Source: JOPF133 sp052144935
GTDB lineage: Bacteria; Acidobacteriota; Terriglobia; Bryobacterales; Bryobacteraceae
Direction: 5' to 3'
Assembly (NCBI GenBank): GCA_052144935.1
Contig: JBKQPR010000073.1
Location: 1-28,914 of the forward strand
DNA: 28,914 nucleotides
The position numbers and the translations under genes were made by a program. The first letter of the stretch is position 1. Each line of letters opens with the position of its first letter. The notes under the pieces were generated by a model. It did no database searches. It saw nothing but the letters and a program-made list of their open reading frames with translations, and was not told where the DNA came from. Of this stretch, positions 22,465 to 28,914 are shown piece by piece.

Positions 22465-23910
22465 TCAGTTCGGCATGGCGTGCCTGAGAATCTCTTCGGG
22501 AGTAGTCTCCTCCGGCCGGACCTCGCCCACAATGCGCCCTTCCCGCATGATCAAAATACGGTCGCTGAGGGCCAGAATCTCGTTCATTTCGGAGGATACC
22601 AGCAGGATGGCTTTCCCGCTGCGCGCCAGCTCCCGGATCAGCGCATAGATTTCCGCTTTCGCGCCGACATCGATCCCGCGCGTCGGCTCGTCGAGAATCA
22701 GGATTTCCGGATCGGCCGCGAGCGCCCGCGCGATGACCACCTTCTGTTGGTTCCCTCCGCTCAGGTTTCGCAGCGGTTGTTCGCGCCCCGCGGTGCGAAT
22801 CGAGAACCGGCGGATCTGCTCATCGGCAATGCGCTCCTCGGTCGAGCGGCGGACGATCGGGTCATTCCGCAGGCTGGAGAGCGTGAGGTTCTCCCGAACG
22901 GACAGGTTGGGGACGAAGCCGTATTTTTTGCGGTCCTCCGTAACCATCGCGATGCCGGCCGCGAGCGCGTCGTCCGGACCCTCAATACGTATCGGCCTGC
23001 CCTCGACCAGGATCTTGCCGGCCGCCGCGGGGGCCAGCCCGAACACAGCCGTGGCCACGTCGGAACGTCCCGCGCCGATCAACCCAGCGAATCCCAGAAT
23101 TTCGCCCCGCCGCACCGAAAAGCCGATGTTCTGAAACCGGCCCGGTTTGGTCAATTCCCGCACTTCGAGCAACACCTCTCCCGGGCAAGAGCCGCCCTTG
23201 GCCACCGCCGTCTCGAGCGGCCGGCCGACCATCAGCGCAACCAGGCGATCCTCGTTCAACTCGGCTGCGGGCTGGGTGGCCACGTGACAACCATCGCGCA
23301 TGACCGTGATGGTATCGGCCAGCCGGAAGATCTCCGGCATGCGGTGCGAGACGTAGAGGATCGACACGCCACGCTGCCGCAGATCCAGGATGAGCGCAAA
23401 CAGCAACTCGGATTCGCGTGCGGAGATCGAGGAGGTCGGCTCATCCATGACGATCAGGTCGGCTTCCCGCGCGAGCGCCCGGGCGATCTCGACCGATTGC
23501 TGCTCGGCGAAGCTGAGGTCGCGCATCCGCCGCGCGGGGTCGACCGCCACTCCCAGCCGCGCCAGAAGTTCACTCGCCTGCCGGCGCATGGCGTTTCGGT
23601 CGAGCCAGCCGGGAAACCATCGGCCGGGCTCTTGCCCCATACAGATATTCTCGGCAACGCTCAGGTCCGGGAACGTCATGAGTTCCTGATGAATCATGGC
23701 AATCCGGCGGCCGTAAAAACGGACCTCGCCGGCATCCGCGTATTCCAGTCCCGCGACGATCCGCATCAGCGTGGACTTTCCCGCGCCGTTCTCTCCGGTA
23801 ACCGCGTGGATCTCGCCTCTTCGAACCGCCAGGCGCGCACGGTCCAGAGCCTGGATACCCCCAAAAAACTTCGAGACCCCCTCGACCTCCAGCAGCATCC
23901 CGTTTTGCAC
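22465..23910 (-). CDS. Sugar ABC transporter ATP-binding protein, double ATPase (RbsA-like)
   Basis: A 481-residue double ATPase. Domain 1 has Walker A GENGAGKST (residues about 39-47), Q-loop IHQEL, signature LSFAEQQSVEIARAL and Walker B LIVMDEPTSS. Domain 2 has the degenerate Walker A GLIGAGRSD usual for this family, the strict signature LSGGNQQKVVIARAL and Walker B ILILDEPTRGID. Between FYGR and RIAMIHQEL about 13 residues usually present in RbsA-type proteins are absent, which may shorten the loop before the Q-loop. The start is GTG at 23910, with GGGAGG about 11 bases upstream; ATG at 23898 is an alternative. First gene of the ATPase-permease-binding protein operon; the exact sugar is unknown. 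Confidence 0.92.
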   Translation of the reverse strand: MQNGMLLEVEGVSKFFGGIQALDRARLAVRRGEIHAVTGENGAGKSTLMRIVAGLEYADAGEVRFYGRRIAMIHQELMTFPDLSVAENICMGQEPGRWFPGWLDRNAMRRQASELLARLGVAVDPARRMRDLSFAEQQSVEIARALAREADLIVMDEPTSSISARESELLFALILDLRQRGVSILYVSHRMPEIFRLADTITVMRDGCHVATQPAAELNEDRLVALMVGRPLETAVAKGGSCPGEVLLEVRELTKPGRFQNIGFSVRRGEILGFAGLIGAGRSDVATAVFGLAPAAAGKILVEGRPIRIEGPDDALAAGIAMVTEDRKKYGFVPNLSVRENLTLSSLRNDPIVRRSTEERIADEQIRRFSIRTAGREQPLRNLSGGNQQKVVIARALAADPEILILDEPTRGIDVGAKAEIYALIRELARSGKAILLVSSEMNEILALSDRILIMREGRIVGEVRPEETTPEEILRHAMPN

Positions 23911-23971
23911 CGTCCAATGCCTCCCGCGGTTACAGCTTCTTAATTAAACCGCATTTCTCACAGGCGTTCAG

Positions 23972-23988
23972 GCGTCATGACCTGACGC
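23972..23988. promoter_or_regulatory. Inverted repeat upstream of the sugar transporter operon
   Basis: GCGTCA (23972-23977) and TGACGC (23983-23988) form a perfect 6-bp dyad with a 5-bp spacer, about 60 bp upstream of the first transporter gene, next to an A/T-rich TTAATTAA at 23940-23947. The position suits an operator, but no regulator gene is adjacent and no match to a known site is claimed. The rest of the 221-bp gap shows nothing clear. Confidence 0.3.
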
Positions 23989-24131
23989 AGGCGGTCTCCA
24001 GGAACCGCGGCACATGTCGTGGGCGTGAAGCAGGGCAAGCTCATCTGTGACCCCATGGTCGCTCAATCGGTTTAGCGGCTGGACGGCGGCGGGTCGCACT
24101 TTCGTTCAAACCGGCCCAGCCGGCGGCGCTG

Positions 24132-24413
24132 CTAAAACCTGCCCCACCCGCAGCGCGCGAGATACTCACAGAGCACGATCATCTTATGGTCGCGATCCGC
24201 CGCGCACCCGTAATCCGCCGGTCCGCAGGTCCCATGGGGCACCCCAAAGGGCACTCCGAGCGGCGTGGCGCCCCGCTCCAGAATGCGCGCGCCCTGAAAG
24301 CCGGCCAGGAATTCCAGTTCATCGGCGGACAGCCCCGCCAGGAAGCGGCGGAGTCGTGTCCGGGCCTCTTCGCCAGCACAAGATACGAGAGCGGCTACCA
24401 ACGTGCGTCGCAC
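24132..24413 (-). CDS. Small Cys-containing hypothetical protein
   Basis: A 93-residue protein beginning with GTG at 24413, which has AGGAGG 8 bases upstream, a strong reason to call it real. It contains LRRFLAGLSADELEFLAGFQ (residues about 21-40) and a C-terminus DHKMIVLCEYLARC. Small proteins with LSADELEFLA-like helices are, as I recall, multi-copy in Solibacter-type genomes; function unknown. The middle holds GATPLGVPFGVPHG (residues about 49-62), encoded by a GC-rich stretch related to the dispersed GGGGYGCCCTYTGGG unit, probably an in-frame insertion. It is the only minus-strand gene between the transporter and the kinase. Confidence 0.65.
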   Translation of the reverse strand: MRRTLVAALVSCAGEEARTRLRRFLAGLSADELEFLAGFQGARILERGATPLGVPFGVPHGTCGPADYGCAADRDHKMIVLCEYLARCGWGRF

Positions 24414-24510
24414 GGCGGACCTCCTGGCAATCCGAGCTTCAAGGGGATCTGTGCCGTATTATGCCGAAACCGGGATCCGTGCGCAAGGGTGGGGCGCGGG
24501 CATTGGATGT

Positions 24511-24534
24511 GGGACAGATGTCGGACACGTGTCC
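24511..24534. promoter_or_regulatory. Palindromes upstream of the toxin-antitoxin pair
   Basis: GGACACGTGTCC at 24523-24534 is a perfect 12-bp palindrome, preceded by the smaller dyad GACAGATGTC. An outer pair, CATTGGA and TCCAATG, brackets both. It lies about 40 bp upstream of the BrnT-like start, the usual place for antitoxin autoregulation. Operator function is inferred. Confidence 0.4.
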
Positions 24535-24572
24535 AATGCCGCGGTGATTTCGGTATTCTGTGGGGAGACACG

Positions 24573-24767
24573 ATGTCTTTGGTGTTCGAATGGGACCGGC
24601 GAAAAGCCCGATCCAACTCCGGGAAGCACCGCATTGGACATTCCGCTGCGAAGCACCTCTTGCTGGTTTGCTTTACGGAGCCGGAAGCGGACCACATTCG
24701 CATCATCAGCGCCCGCCGCGCCACCAGAGTGGAGCAGCGCGACTATGAAGAACACGTCACGAACTAA
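24573..24767 (+). CDS. BrnT-like toxin, internally shortened
   Basis: A 64-residue protein with both ends of a BrnT/RelE-fold toxin: MSLVFEWDRRKARSNSGKHR at the N-terminus and DHIRIISARRATRVEQRDYE at the C-terminus. Intact BrnT proteins are about 90-100 residues and carry a central part (of the type SFEEAATVF, DP, HS, ER and GRS) that is missing here; KHRIGHSAAKH joins directly to LLLVCFTEPEAD. About 30 residues appear deleted in frame, so the RNase activity is probably lost. The ATG at 24573 has GGGGAG 5-6 bases upstream, so expression signals remain. The antitoxin start lies within its 3' end. Confidence 0.75.
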   Translation: MSLVFEWDRRKARSNSGKHRIGHSAAKHLLLVCFTEPEADHIRIISARRATRVEQRDYEEHVTN

Positions 24768-24987
24768 GCGCAAGGCGAAACGAGTCAACGAAGTTCGAGC
24801 GGAGTACCATTTCGATTACAGCAAGGCCAAGCCGAACCGGTTCGCCGGGCGCACCCGGCCAGGAGCGGTCGCGATACTGCTGGACCCGGACGTGGCGCGG
24901 GTCTTCAAGAGCGCGGAGTCGGTAAACAGTGTTCTGCGAGCGTTAGTGGCCACGATGCCAACTCGCCGCGCGCCGGCGAAGGCGTAA
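24745..24987 (+). CDS. BrnA-like antitoxin
   Basis: An 80-residue partner of the BrnT-like toxin. A basic N-terminus (KNTSRTKRKAKRVNEVRAEY) is followed by HFDYSKAKPNRFAGR and a ribbon-helix-helix-like C-terminal part, VAILLDPDVARVFKSAESVN SVLRAL, typical of BrnT-associated antitoxins. It overlaps the toxin gene by 23 bp. It appears full length and could still bind DNA upstream (palindrome 24523-24534) even though the toxin is shortened. Confidence 0.82.
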   Translation: MKNTSRTKRKAKRVNEVRAEYHFDYSKAKPNRFAGRTRPGAVAILLDPDVARVFKSAESVNSVLRALVATMPTRRAPAKA

Positions 24988-25118
24988 TCCAACCAGGCGG
25001 GGCCGCAGCGAGTTCCGGCCGGCGGATGCCGCCCCGGAACGTGGCGCAGGAGGTCCCGTTTTCGACTTCGGCTCCGGGCCAGCGCCTGCTGGATCACGCG
25101 CTTGCCGGCCAGCGCGGC

Positions 25119-27740
25119 TCACTGGAAGTTTTCGATCATCATGAGATTGGCGCCGGACTTCACGGTCTTGGTGAACAGAATGTCCTTTCGATCCGGAGAA
25201 ACGCTCAGCCCTATGGAGATCACTCCATCGATGTTTGTAAGCACTTGGCTGGTCTGGCTGGAGAATTGAAAGAACTCAAGAGGGTATTGTCCGTTGTCGC
25301 TGCGCCTGCCGATGTAGTAGATGCCGTCATCCATCGGAACGAAGGCTTTGTACGAGACCCAATTCAGCAACTGGCGCTCGGCGCCCCCGGATAGCGGCTT
25401 CGCGAACAGCGGGGAAGACGTGGCCTTTGTATAGAACAAGGTTGTGCCGTCGGCGGATTCGTAAGCCGCGAACCCACCCTCTTTGGTAATCTGCTCCACC
25501 ACACCGCCGGCAAAGGGCATGCGCCAGATCTCGTCACGGCCGGAGCGATCCGAGCGGAAATAGACCCATTTCCCGTCGCGCGACCAGAACGGCATGTTCT
25601 GATCCGAGGGCTCCGGAGTAATGCGTCGCGGTCTGCCCCCGCTCGCATCCATCACATAGATGCTCCAGTGGCCATCCTCGCCTTCGGAGTCAAAGGCGAT
25701 CCAGCGGCCATCGGGCGACCAACGCGGGGTTCCCTGGTGACGCCCGAAGTTGTTCGTCATCTGAACCGGTTTCGATCCGTCGGCCTGCGCCACCCAGATC
25801 TCCTCCGATTCTCCGGAGCGATCGGATTCAAAGGCAATCCTGCTCCCGTCGGGTGAAAACTGAGGGTTGGCCTCAGTCAGCGATGAGACGATCAGCGGTT
25901 CGGCGGCCCCGCCTGCTCGGTAGCGCCAGATGTCATAGTCTTGCAGATTCCTTGAAAACACCAACCGATTGCCTACTGGAGAAACCGAAGGGCTTTCGGC
26001 GTGTGGACCGGCAATTTCCAGCCGCTGCGGCGGCCGCCGCCGGTCGATTTCCGCCCGCCACAGATAGGGAAGGATGCCGGCAAGGCGCGAGCCGCTGTAG
26101 ATCACGGACTTTCCGTCGCGGCTCCATGTCAGCCCCGACATGTAAACGTTTTGGTTGGTGATGCGCAGGGCGCTACCCATCGGGACATAAGCGGGGCTCA
26201 AATCCTGGACATACACATCGCACGAAAGGACGCCCGTGCAGCCTGCGTATGCCAACTGTCGCCCATCGGGCGAAAAGCTCACAGCTCGGTCGAACCCGGG
26301 GGCCTTTGGGTTCGAGACCCGCCGTGGTTCGCCACCCTCGGCCGGCAGCAGATAAATCGCGCTCGTTGGTTCGTTGGAAGTAACCGCCAGCCACTTCCCG
26401 TCCGGCGACCAGGACATCTGGTAGTTCGCGGCAAAATCCGAAAGCTTTTGCTCCGCTCCTCCCAGAGCCGACACCGTGTAGACGCCTCTGTGGGGACCTC
26501 CACGTTCAAACGCAATGCGTTTTCCATCCGGCGCCCATACCGGGTAAAGTTCGGCAGCGGGATCGGTGGTGAGCCGCAATGCATTCGTCTCGCCGACCAA
26601 TTTCACGTAGATATCGTAGTTATCGCCCTTCTCGCCGTTCCAACTGAATGCGATCTGCCGGCCGTCGGGAGAGAAGCTGGGATATACCTCCGAACCGGGG
26701 TAGCTGGTTACGGGCACCAGCCTCTCGGGCGGGCCGGCCGCGGGTCTTCGCAACAGCCATGCTCCGGCTAACGCCAGCACAATGACGGCGCCGGCCGCAG
26801 CCCAGAGCCACGTGCGCCTTCGAGCGGGCACGGGCGCACCGGCCGTGAGGCGTCCCGAATCCGATTCCTCCTTCAATTCCTCCAGGGTGACCTTCAGATC
26901 CCCCATGGTCTGCAATCGCCGCGCCGGATCTTTGCGCAGACACCGCGCCAACACGCGATCCAGCTCCGCAGGCAGCCCCTCGACCAGTTGCTTTGCGGGC
27001 CGCGGTTCCTGGTTCACGATGGCGGCCAAGGTCGAGAGCTTGGTGTCCCCCGTGAACGGCCGCCGGCCCGTCAGCATTTCATAGAGCATCACCCCGAAGG
27101 AGAAGATATCGGAGCGCGCGTCGATCTCCTTTCCTTCGGCCTGCTCCGGCGACATGTAGGCCACGGTGCCGAGAATCGACCCGTCCTCGGTCTGCCTGGC
27201 GGTCACCGTAACCGTGGCGTCGGCTTCCCCGACCGCCGCGGCGCTGGGCTTCTCGCGGCTGGTCAGCTTGGCCAGGCCGAAATCGAGCACCTTCACCACG
27301 CCCTTCGCACTCACCATGATGTTCGACGGTTTGACATCGCGGTGCACGATGCCGATGGCGTGCGCCGCCGCCAGCGCATCGGCGGCCGGAACCGCGTACC
27401 GCAGCGCGTCGGCGAAGCGCAGGCCCTTCTGCGGGATCAGTTGCTCCAGCGTGCGCCCCTCGATATATTCCATGGCGATGAACAACAGGTCGCCGGCCAC
27501 GTCGATCTCGTAGATCGTCACGATGTGGGGATGGTTAAGGGCGGATGCGGTCTTGGCCTCCTGGATGAGGCGGGCCTGCCGTTCCGGAGCGGCCGCGGCC
27601 TTCCCGGAAAGCACCTTGATGGCGACCAGGCGGTCCAGGCGGTGATCGCGGGCCTTGTAGACCGCACCCATGCCTCCCTCGCCCAGTTTCTCGAGGATGT
27701 CGAAATGCGAAATCCTGGTCCCGAGTGGAATCTCCGGCAC
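25119..27740 (-). CDS. Transmembrane Ser/Thr protein kinase with PD40 beta-propeller
   Basis: An 873-residue receptor-like kinase. The cytoplasmic Hanks-type domain (residues about 12-290) has the Gly loop LGEGGMGAVYKA, Lys42 in VAIK, Glu61, catalytic HRDVKPSN with Asp135, DFG with Asp153 and SPEQA. A single span (WLWAAAGAVIVLALAGAWLL, residues about 311-330) leads to an extracytoplasmic beta-propeller with many PD40/TolB-type repeats (FSPDGRQIAFSWNG, WAPDGKRIAFERGG, FSPDGSRIAFESDR, WSPDGRWIAFDSEG). It probably senses an envelope signal and phosphorylates cytoplasmic targets; such kinases are abundant in Acidobacteriota. The start is GTG at 27740, without a clear ribosome site. Repeat copy 5 lies between it and the LysR gene. 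Confidence 0.95.
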   Translation of the reverse strand: MPEIPLGTRISHFDILEKLGEGGMGAVYKARDHRLDRLVAIKVLSGKAAAAPERQARLIQEAKTASALNHPHIVTIYEIDVAGDLLFIAMEYIEGRTLEQLIPQKGLRFADALRYAVPAADALAAAHAIGIVHRDVKPSNIMVSAKGVVKVLDFGLAKLTSREKPSAAAVGEADATVTVTARQTEDGSILGTVAYMSPEQAEGKEIDARSDIFSFGVMLYEMLTGRRPFTGDTKLSTLAAIVNQEPRPAKQLVEGLPAELDRVLARCLRKDPARRLQTMGDLKVTLEELKEESDSGRLTAGAPVPARRRTWLWAAAGAVIVLALAGAWLLRRPAAGPPERLVPVTSYPGSEVYPSFSPDGRQIAFSWNGEKGDNYDIYVKLVGETNALRLTTDPAAELYPVWAPDGKRIAFERGGPHRGVYTVSALGGAEQKLSDFAANYQMSWSPDGKWLAVTSNEPTSAIYLLPAEGGEPRRVSNPKAPGFDRAVSFSPDGRQLAYAGCTGVLSCDVYVQDLSPAYVPMGSALRITNQNVYMSGLTWSRDGKSVIYSGSRLAGILPYLWRAEIDRRRPPQRLEIAGPHAESPSVSPVGNRLVFSRNLQDYDIWRYRAGGAAEPLIVSSLTEANPQFSPDGSRIAFESDRSGESEEIWVAQADGSKPVQMTNNFGRHQGTPRWSPDGRWIAFDSEGEDGHWSIYVMDASGGRPRRITPEPSDQNMPFWSRDGKWVYFRSDRSGRDEIWRMPFAGGVVEQITKEGGFAAYESADGTTLFYTKATSSPLFAKPLSGGAERQLLNWVSYKAFVPMDDGIYYIGRRSDNGQYPLEFFQFSSQTSQVLTNIDGVISIGLSVSPDRKDILFTKTVKSGANLMMIENFQ

Positions 27741-27768
27741 GTTGTATCTAAGGATACAGCAGTTGCAT

Positions 27769-27840
27769 ACCGCTCCCTAACGGTCGCGGCTCCGACGCGC
27801 CTCAGAGCCGGGCCCGGAGGGCACCCCGTCAGGGAGCGGT
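27769..27840. repeat. Palindromic repeat family copy 5
   Basis: The left arm ACCGCTCCCTAACGGTCGCG starts at 27769; the right arm ends CAGGGAGCGGT at 27840. The loop CGACGCGCCTCAGAGCC matches that of copy 4. The right arm carries, inverted, the 18-mer variant GGGGTGCCCTCCGGGCCC (27810-27827). The last base coincides with the first base (on this strand) of the LysR stop codon (27840-27842). Confidence 0.88.
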
Positions 27841-28745
27841 CATGCCTTCCCCGCCAACTGCTTCGTCACCGCCGCCTGCAAAAACTCGGCGATCGACTTG
27901 GTCAGCGCGCGCGGGTATTCCGAACGCACCATCGCCAGCGCCTGCTGCCGCGCCACGCGCTTGCCGGCCGCGCGGAAGATCTGATAATAGCGCGGCCTTC
28001 CATGCAGCGCGTACTCCGGCAGCATGGAGTACCCAAAACCCGATTCCACCAGCTTCTTCATCACCTCGGTATCGTCCGCTTCCATAATCACGCGCGGCGT
28101 CACTTCCATCTCGCGGAAGAATGCTTCGATTATGGTTCGCATGTTGCTGCGCTTGGGATACAGCACGAACGGCTGCCCCCGCAACTCCTCTGCGGCGAGG
28201 GTTCCCATGTGCCAGCGGCGCACCTGGCTCCTGGACGGCCGTATCAGCAGCAGCTCTTCCTCGAACAGCGGCAGCACCGTCAGGTCGTCGTGCGGATAGG
28301 GCAGCGAAATCAGAGCCAGGTCGTAGCGCCGGTCGCGCAGGCCCTCCACCATCTCCTCGGTGGGCTGCACGGTAATCTGGATGGGGGTCTGCGGAAACCG
28401 CTTGCGCAGCAGACGCAGCGGAGGGCCTAGGTGGTGGATCAGCGAGGTGGCGCCCGTGGCGAAGTGGAAGGGCAGCGCGTCGGCCGACGGGTCGCCGGCG
28501 AATTCCTGCTGGATCTGCCGCATCCCGCGCATCACGCCGCGGCCCCGCTCCACCAGGCGCAGCGCCGCGGGCGTCGGCGCCAGGTGCTTCCCCGAGCGCA
28601 CGAACAGGTCGGTGCGCAGCTCCGCCGCGAGGTTTTGCAGTTGCATGCTTACCGCGCCGGGCGAAAGGCCGATCCGTTCCGCCGCCCGCGTGACGCTCGA
28701 GCACTCCATCACCGCGAGAAAGACTTCCAGTTGACGGACGTCCAT
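27840..28745 (-). CDS. LysR family transcriptional regulator
   Basis: A 301-residue LysR-type regulator. The N-terminal winged helix-turn-helix is at residues 2-60 (MDVRQLEVFLAVMECSSVTR, AAERIGLSPGAVSMQLQNLA). The effector domain follows from about residue 90, with FPQTPIQITVQPTEEMVEGL and the hinge YDLALISLPYPHDDLTVLPL. It should bind a small effector and control a nearby or unlinked promoter; the target is not evident, since no divergent gene is visible within the window. The ATG at 28745 is clear. Its stop codon abuts palindromic repeat copy 5, and the kinase gene follows in the same direction. Confidence 0.94.
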   Translation of the reverse strand: MDVRQLEVFLAVMECSSVTRAAERIGLSPGAVSMQLQNLAAELRTDLFVRSGKHLAPTPAALRLVERGRGVMRGMRQIQQEFAGDPSADALPFHFATGATSLIHHLGPPLRLLRKRFPQTPIQITVQPTEEMVEGLRDRRYDLALISLPYPHDDLTVLPLFEEELLLIRPSRSQVRRWHMGTLAAEELRGQPFVLYPKRSNMRTIIEAFFREMEVTPRVIMEADDTEVMKKLVESGFGYSMLPEYALHGRPRYYQIFRAAGKRVARQQALAMVRSEYPRALTKSIAEFLQAAVTKQLAGKA

Positions 28746-28852
28746 GATTCACCCATTTGTCAATTCTCGCGCAAGAAGCCACACTGGAGTGATTGAAACT
28801 TCGAAGCTGGTGCAGATGGGTCAGTCTCCTATTCACCGCGGAGACGCGGAGA

Positions 28853-28914
28853 AAACGGAGGAAGCGCGGAGAAAAGGCAAGAAGAGAATCGTTTTCTCCG
28901 CGCTTCCTCCGTTT
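28853..28914. repeat. Inverted repeat cut by the window edge
   Basis: AAACGGAGGAAGCGCGGAGA (arm 28853-28875) and its perfect reverse complement (28892-28914) have 23-bp arms and a 16-nt loop; the right arm reaches the window end and, since CGCGGAGACGCGGAGA precedes the left arm, probably continues. It is of the same architecture as the hairpin at 5174-5256: short near-tandem units arranged as a long perfect stem. It lies upstream of the LysR gene. Confidence 0.8.

Noticed and set aside
21895..23943. 682-residue plus-strand frame
   Set aside because: It lies antisense to the transporter permease and ATPase, whose motifs are unmistakable, and has shadow-like composition.
23940..24131. Riboswitch or LacI-type operator upstream of the sugar transporter
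   Set aside because: Only a short GCGTCA/TGACGC dyad is visible; no LacI-like CG-centred palindrome and no recognisable aptamer fold.
24816..25097. 93-residue minus-strand frame
   Set aside because: It overlaps the antitoxin gene on the other strand and has no ribosome site or recognisable motif.

Overview
The window is GC-rich and densely coded, and looks like the chromosome of an Acidobacteriota soil bacterium, most like the Bryobacterales / Candidatus Solibacter group. This is inferred from gene content: paired ECF sigma and zinc-finger anti-sigma genes with secreted partners, a Ser/Thr kinase with a PD40 propeller, a secreted TPR protein, a Uma2 protein, a secreted M28 peptidase with glycine-rich inserts, and a very large bacterial alpha-2-macroglobulin. 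No rRNA, tRNA, CRISPR array or phage gene was seen, and no gene-free gap exceeds 300 bases.

Layout. 142-711 (-): Maf pyrophosphatase. 784-5146 (-): two tandem cassettes of the same design, each ECF sigma, then membrane anti-sigma, then exported protein. 5174-5256: perfect 34-bp hairpin. 5359-6504 (-): secreted thioredoxin-like gene interrupted by one in-frame TGA directly after a Cys codon and followed by a SECIS-like hairpin, so a candidate selenoprotein. 6787-12324 (+): 1845-residue alpha-2-macroglobulin with a CxEQ thioester motif. 12423-14622 (-): aldo/keto reductase, a membrane-anchored FxLYD-like protein and a lipoprotein. 14696-18512 (+): Uma2, secreted TPR protein, M28 peptidase. 18629-19222 (-): exported MsrB. 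19305-20398 (+): secreted two-domain VOC protein and a cut-off Tat-signal gene. 20466-23910 (-): sugar ABC transporter (ATPase, permease, binding protein). 24132-24413 (-): small Cys-rich protein. 24573-24987 (+): BrnT/BrnA-type toxin-antitoxin pair with a shortened toxin. 25119-27740 (-): Ser/Thr kinase with PD40 propeller. 27840-28745 (-): LysR regulator.

The coding theme is envelope biology: exported proteins, their surveillance (two ECF/anti-sigma modules, a transmembrane kinase), protease trapping (alpha-2-macroglobulin) and periplasmic redox repair (MsrB and the possible selenoprotein).

Over this lies a family of short palindromic repeats (five copies, at 1-130, 6546-6659, 12327-12420, 21406-21510 and 27769-27840), with arms of the type ACCGCTCCCTNACGGTCGCG. 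An 18-mer, GGGGCGCCCTCTGGGCCC, occurs inside two of these palindromes and also as in-frame Gly-Ala-Pro-Ser-Gly-Pro linkers in coding sequence. One palindrome appears to have inserted in frame between the start codon and the signal peptide of the sugar-binding protein, leaving a 12-bp direct repeat. The selenoprotein candidate and this active-looking repeat family are the two most interesting things here.
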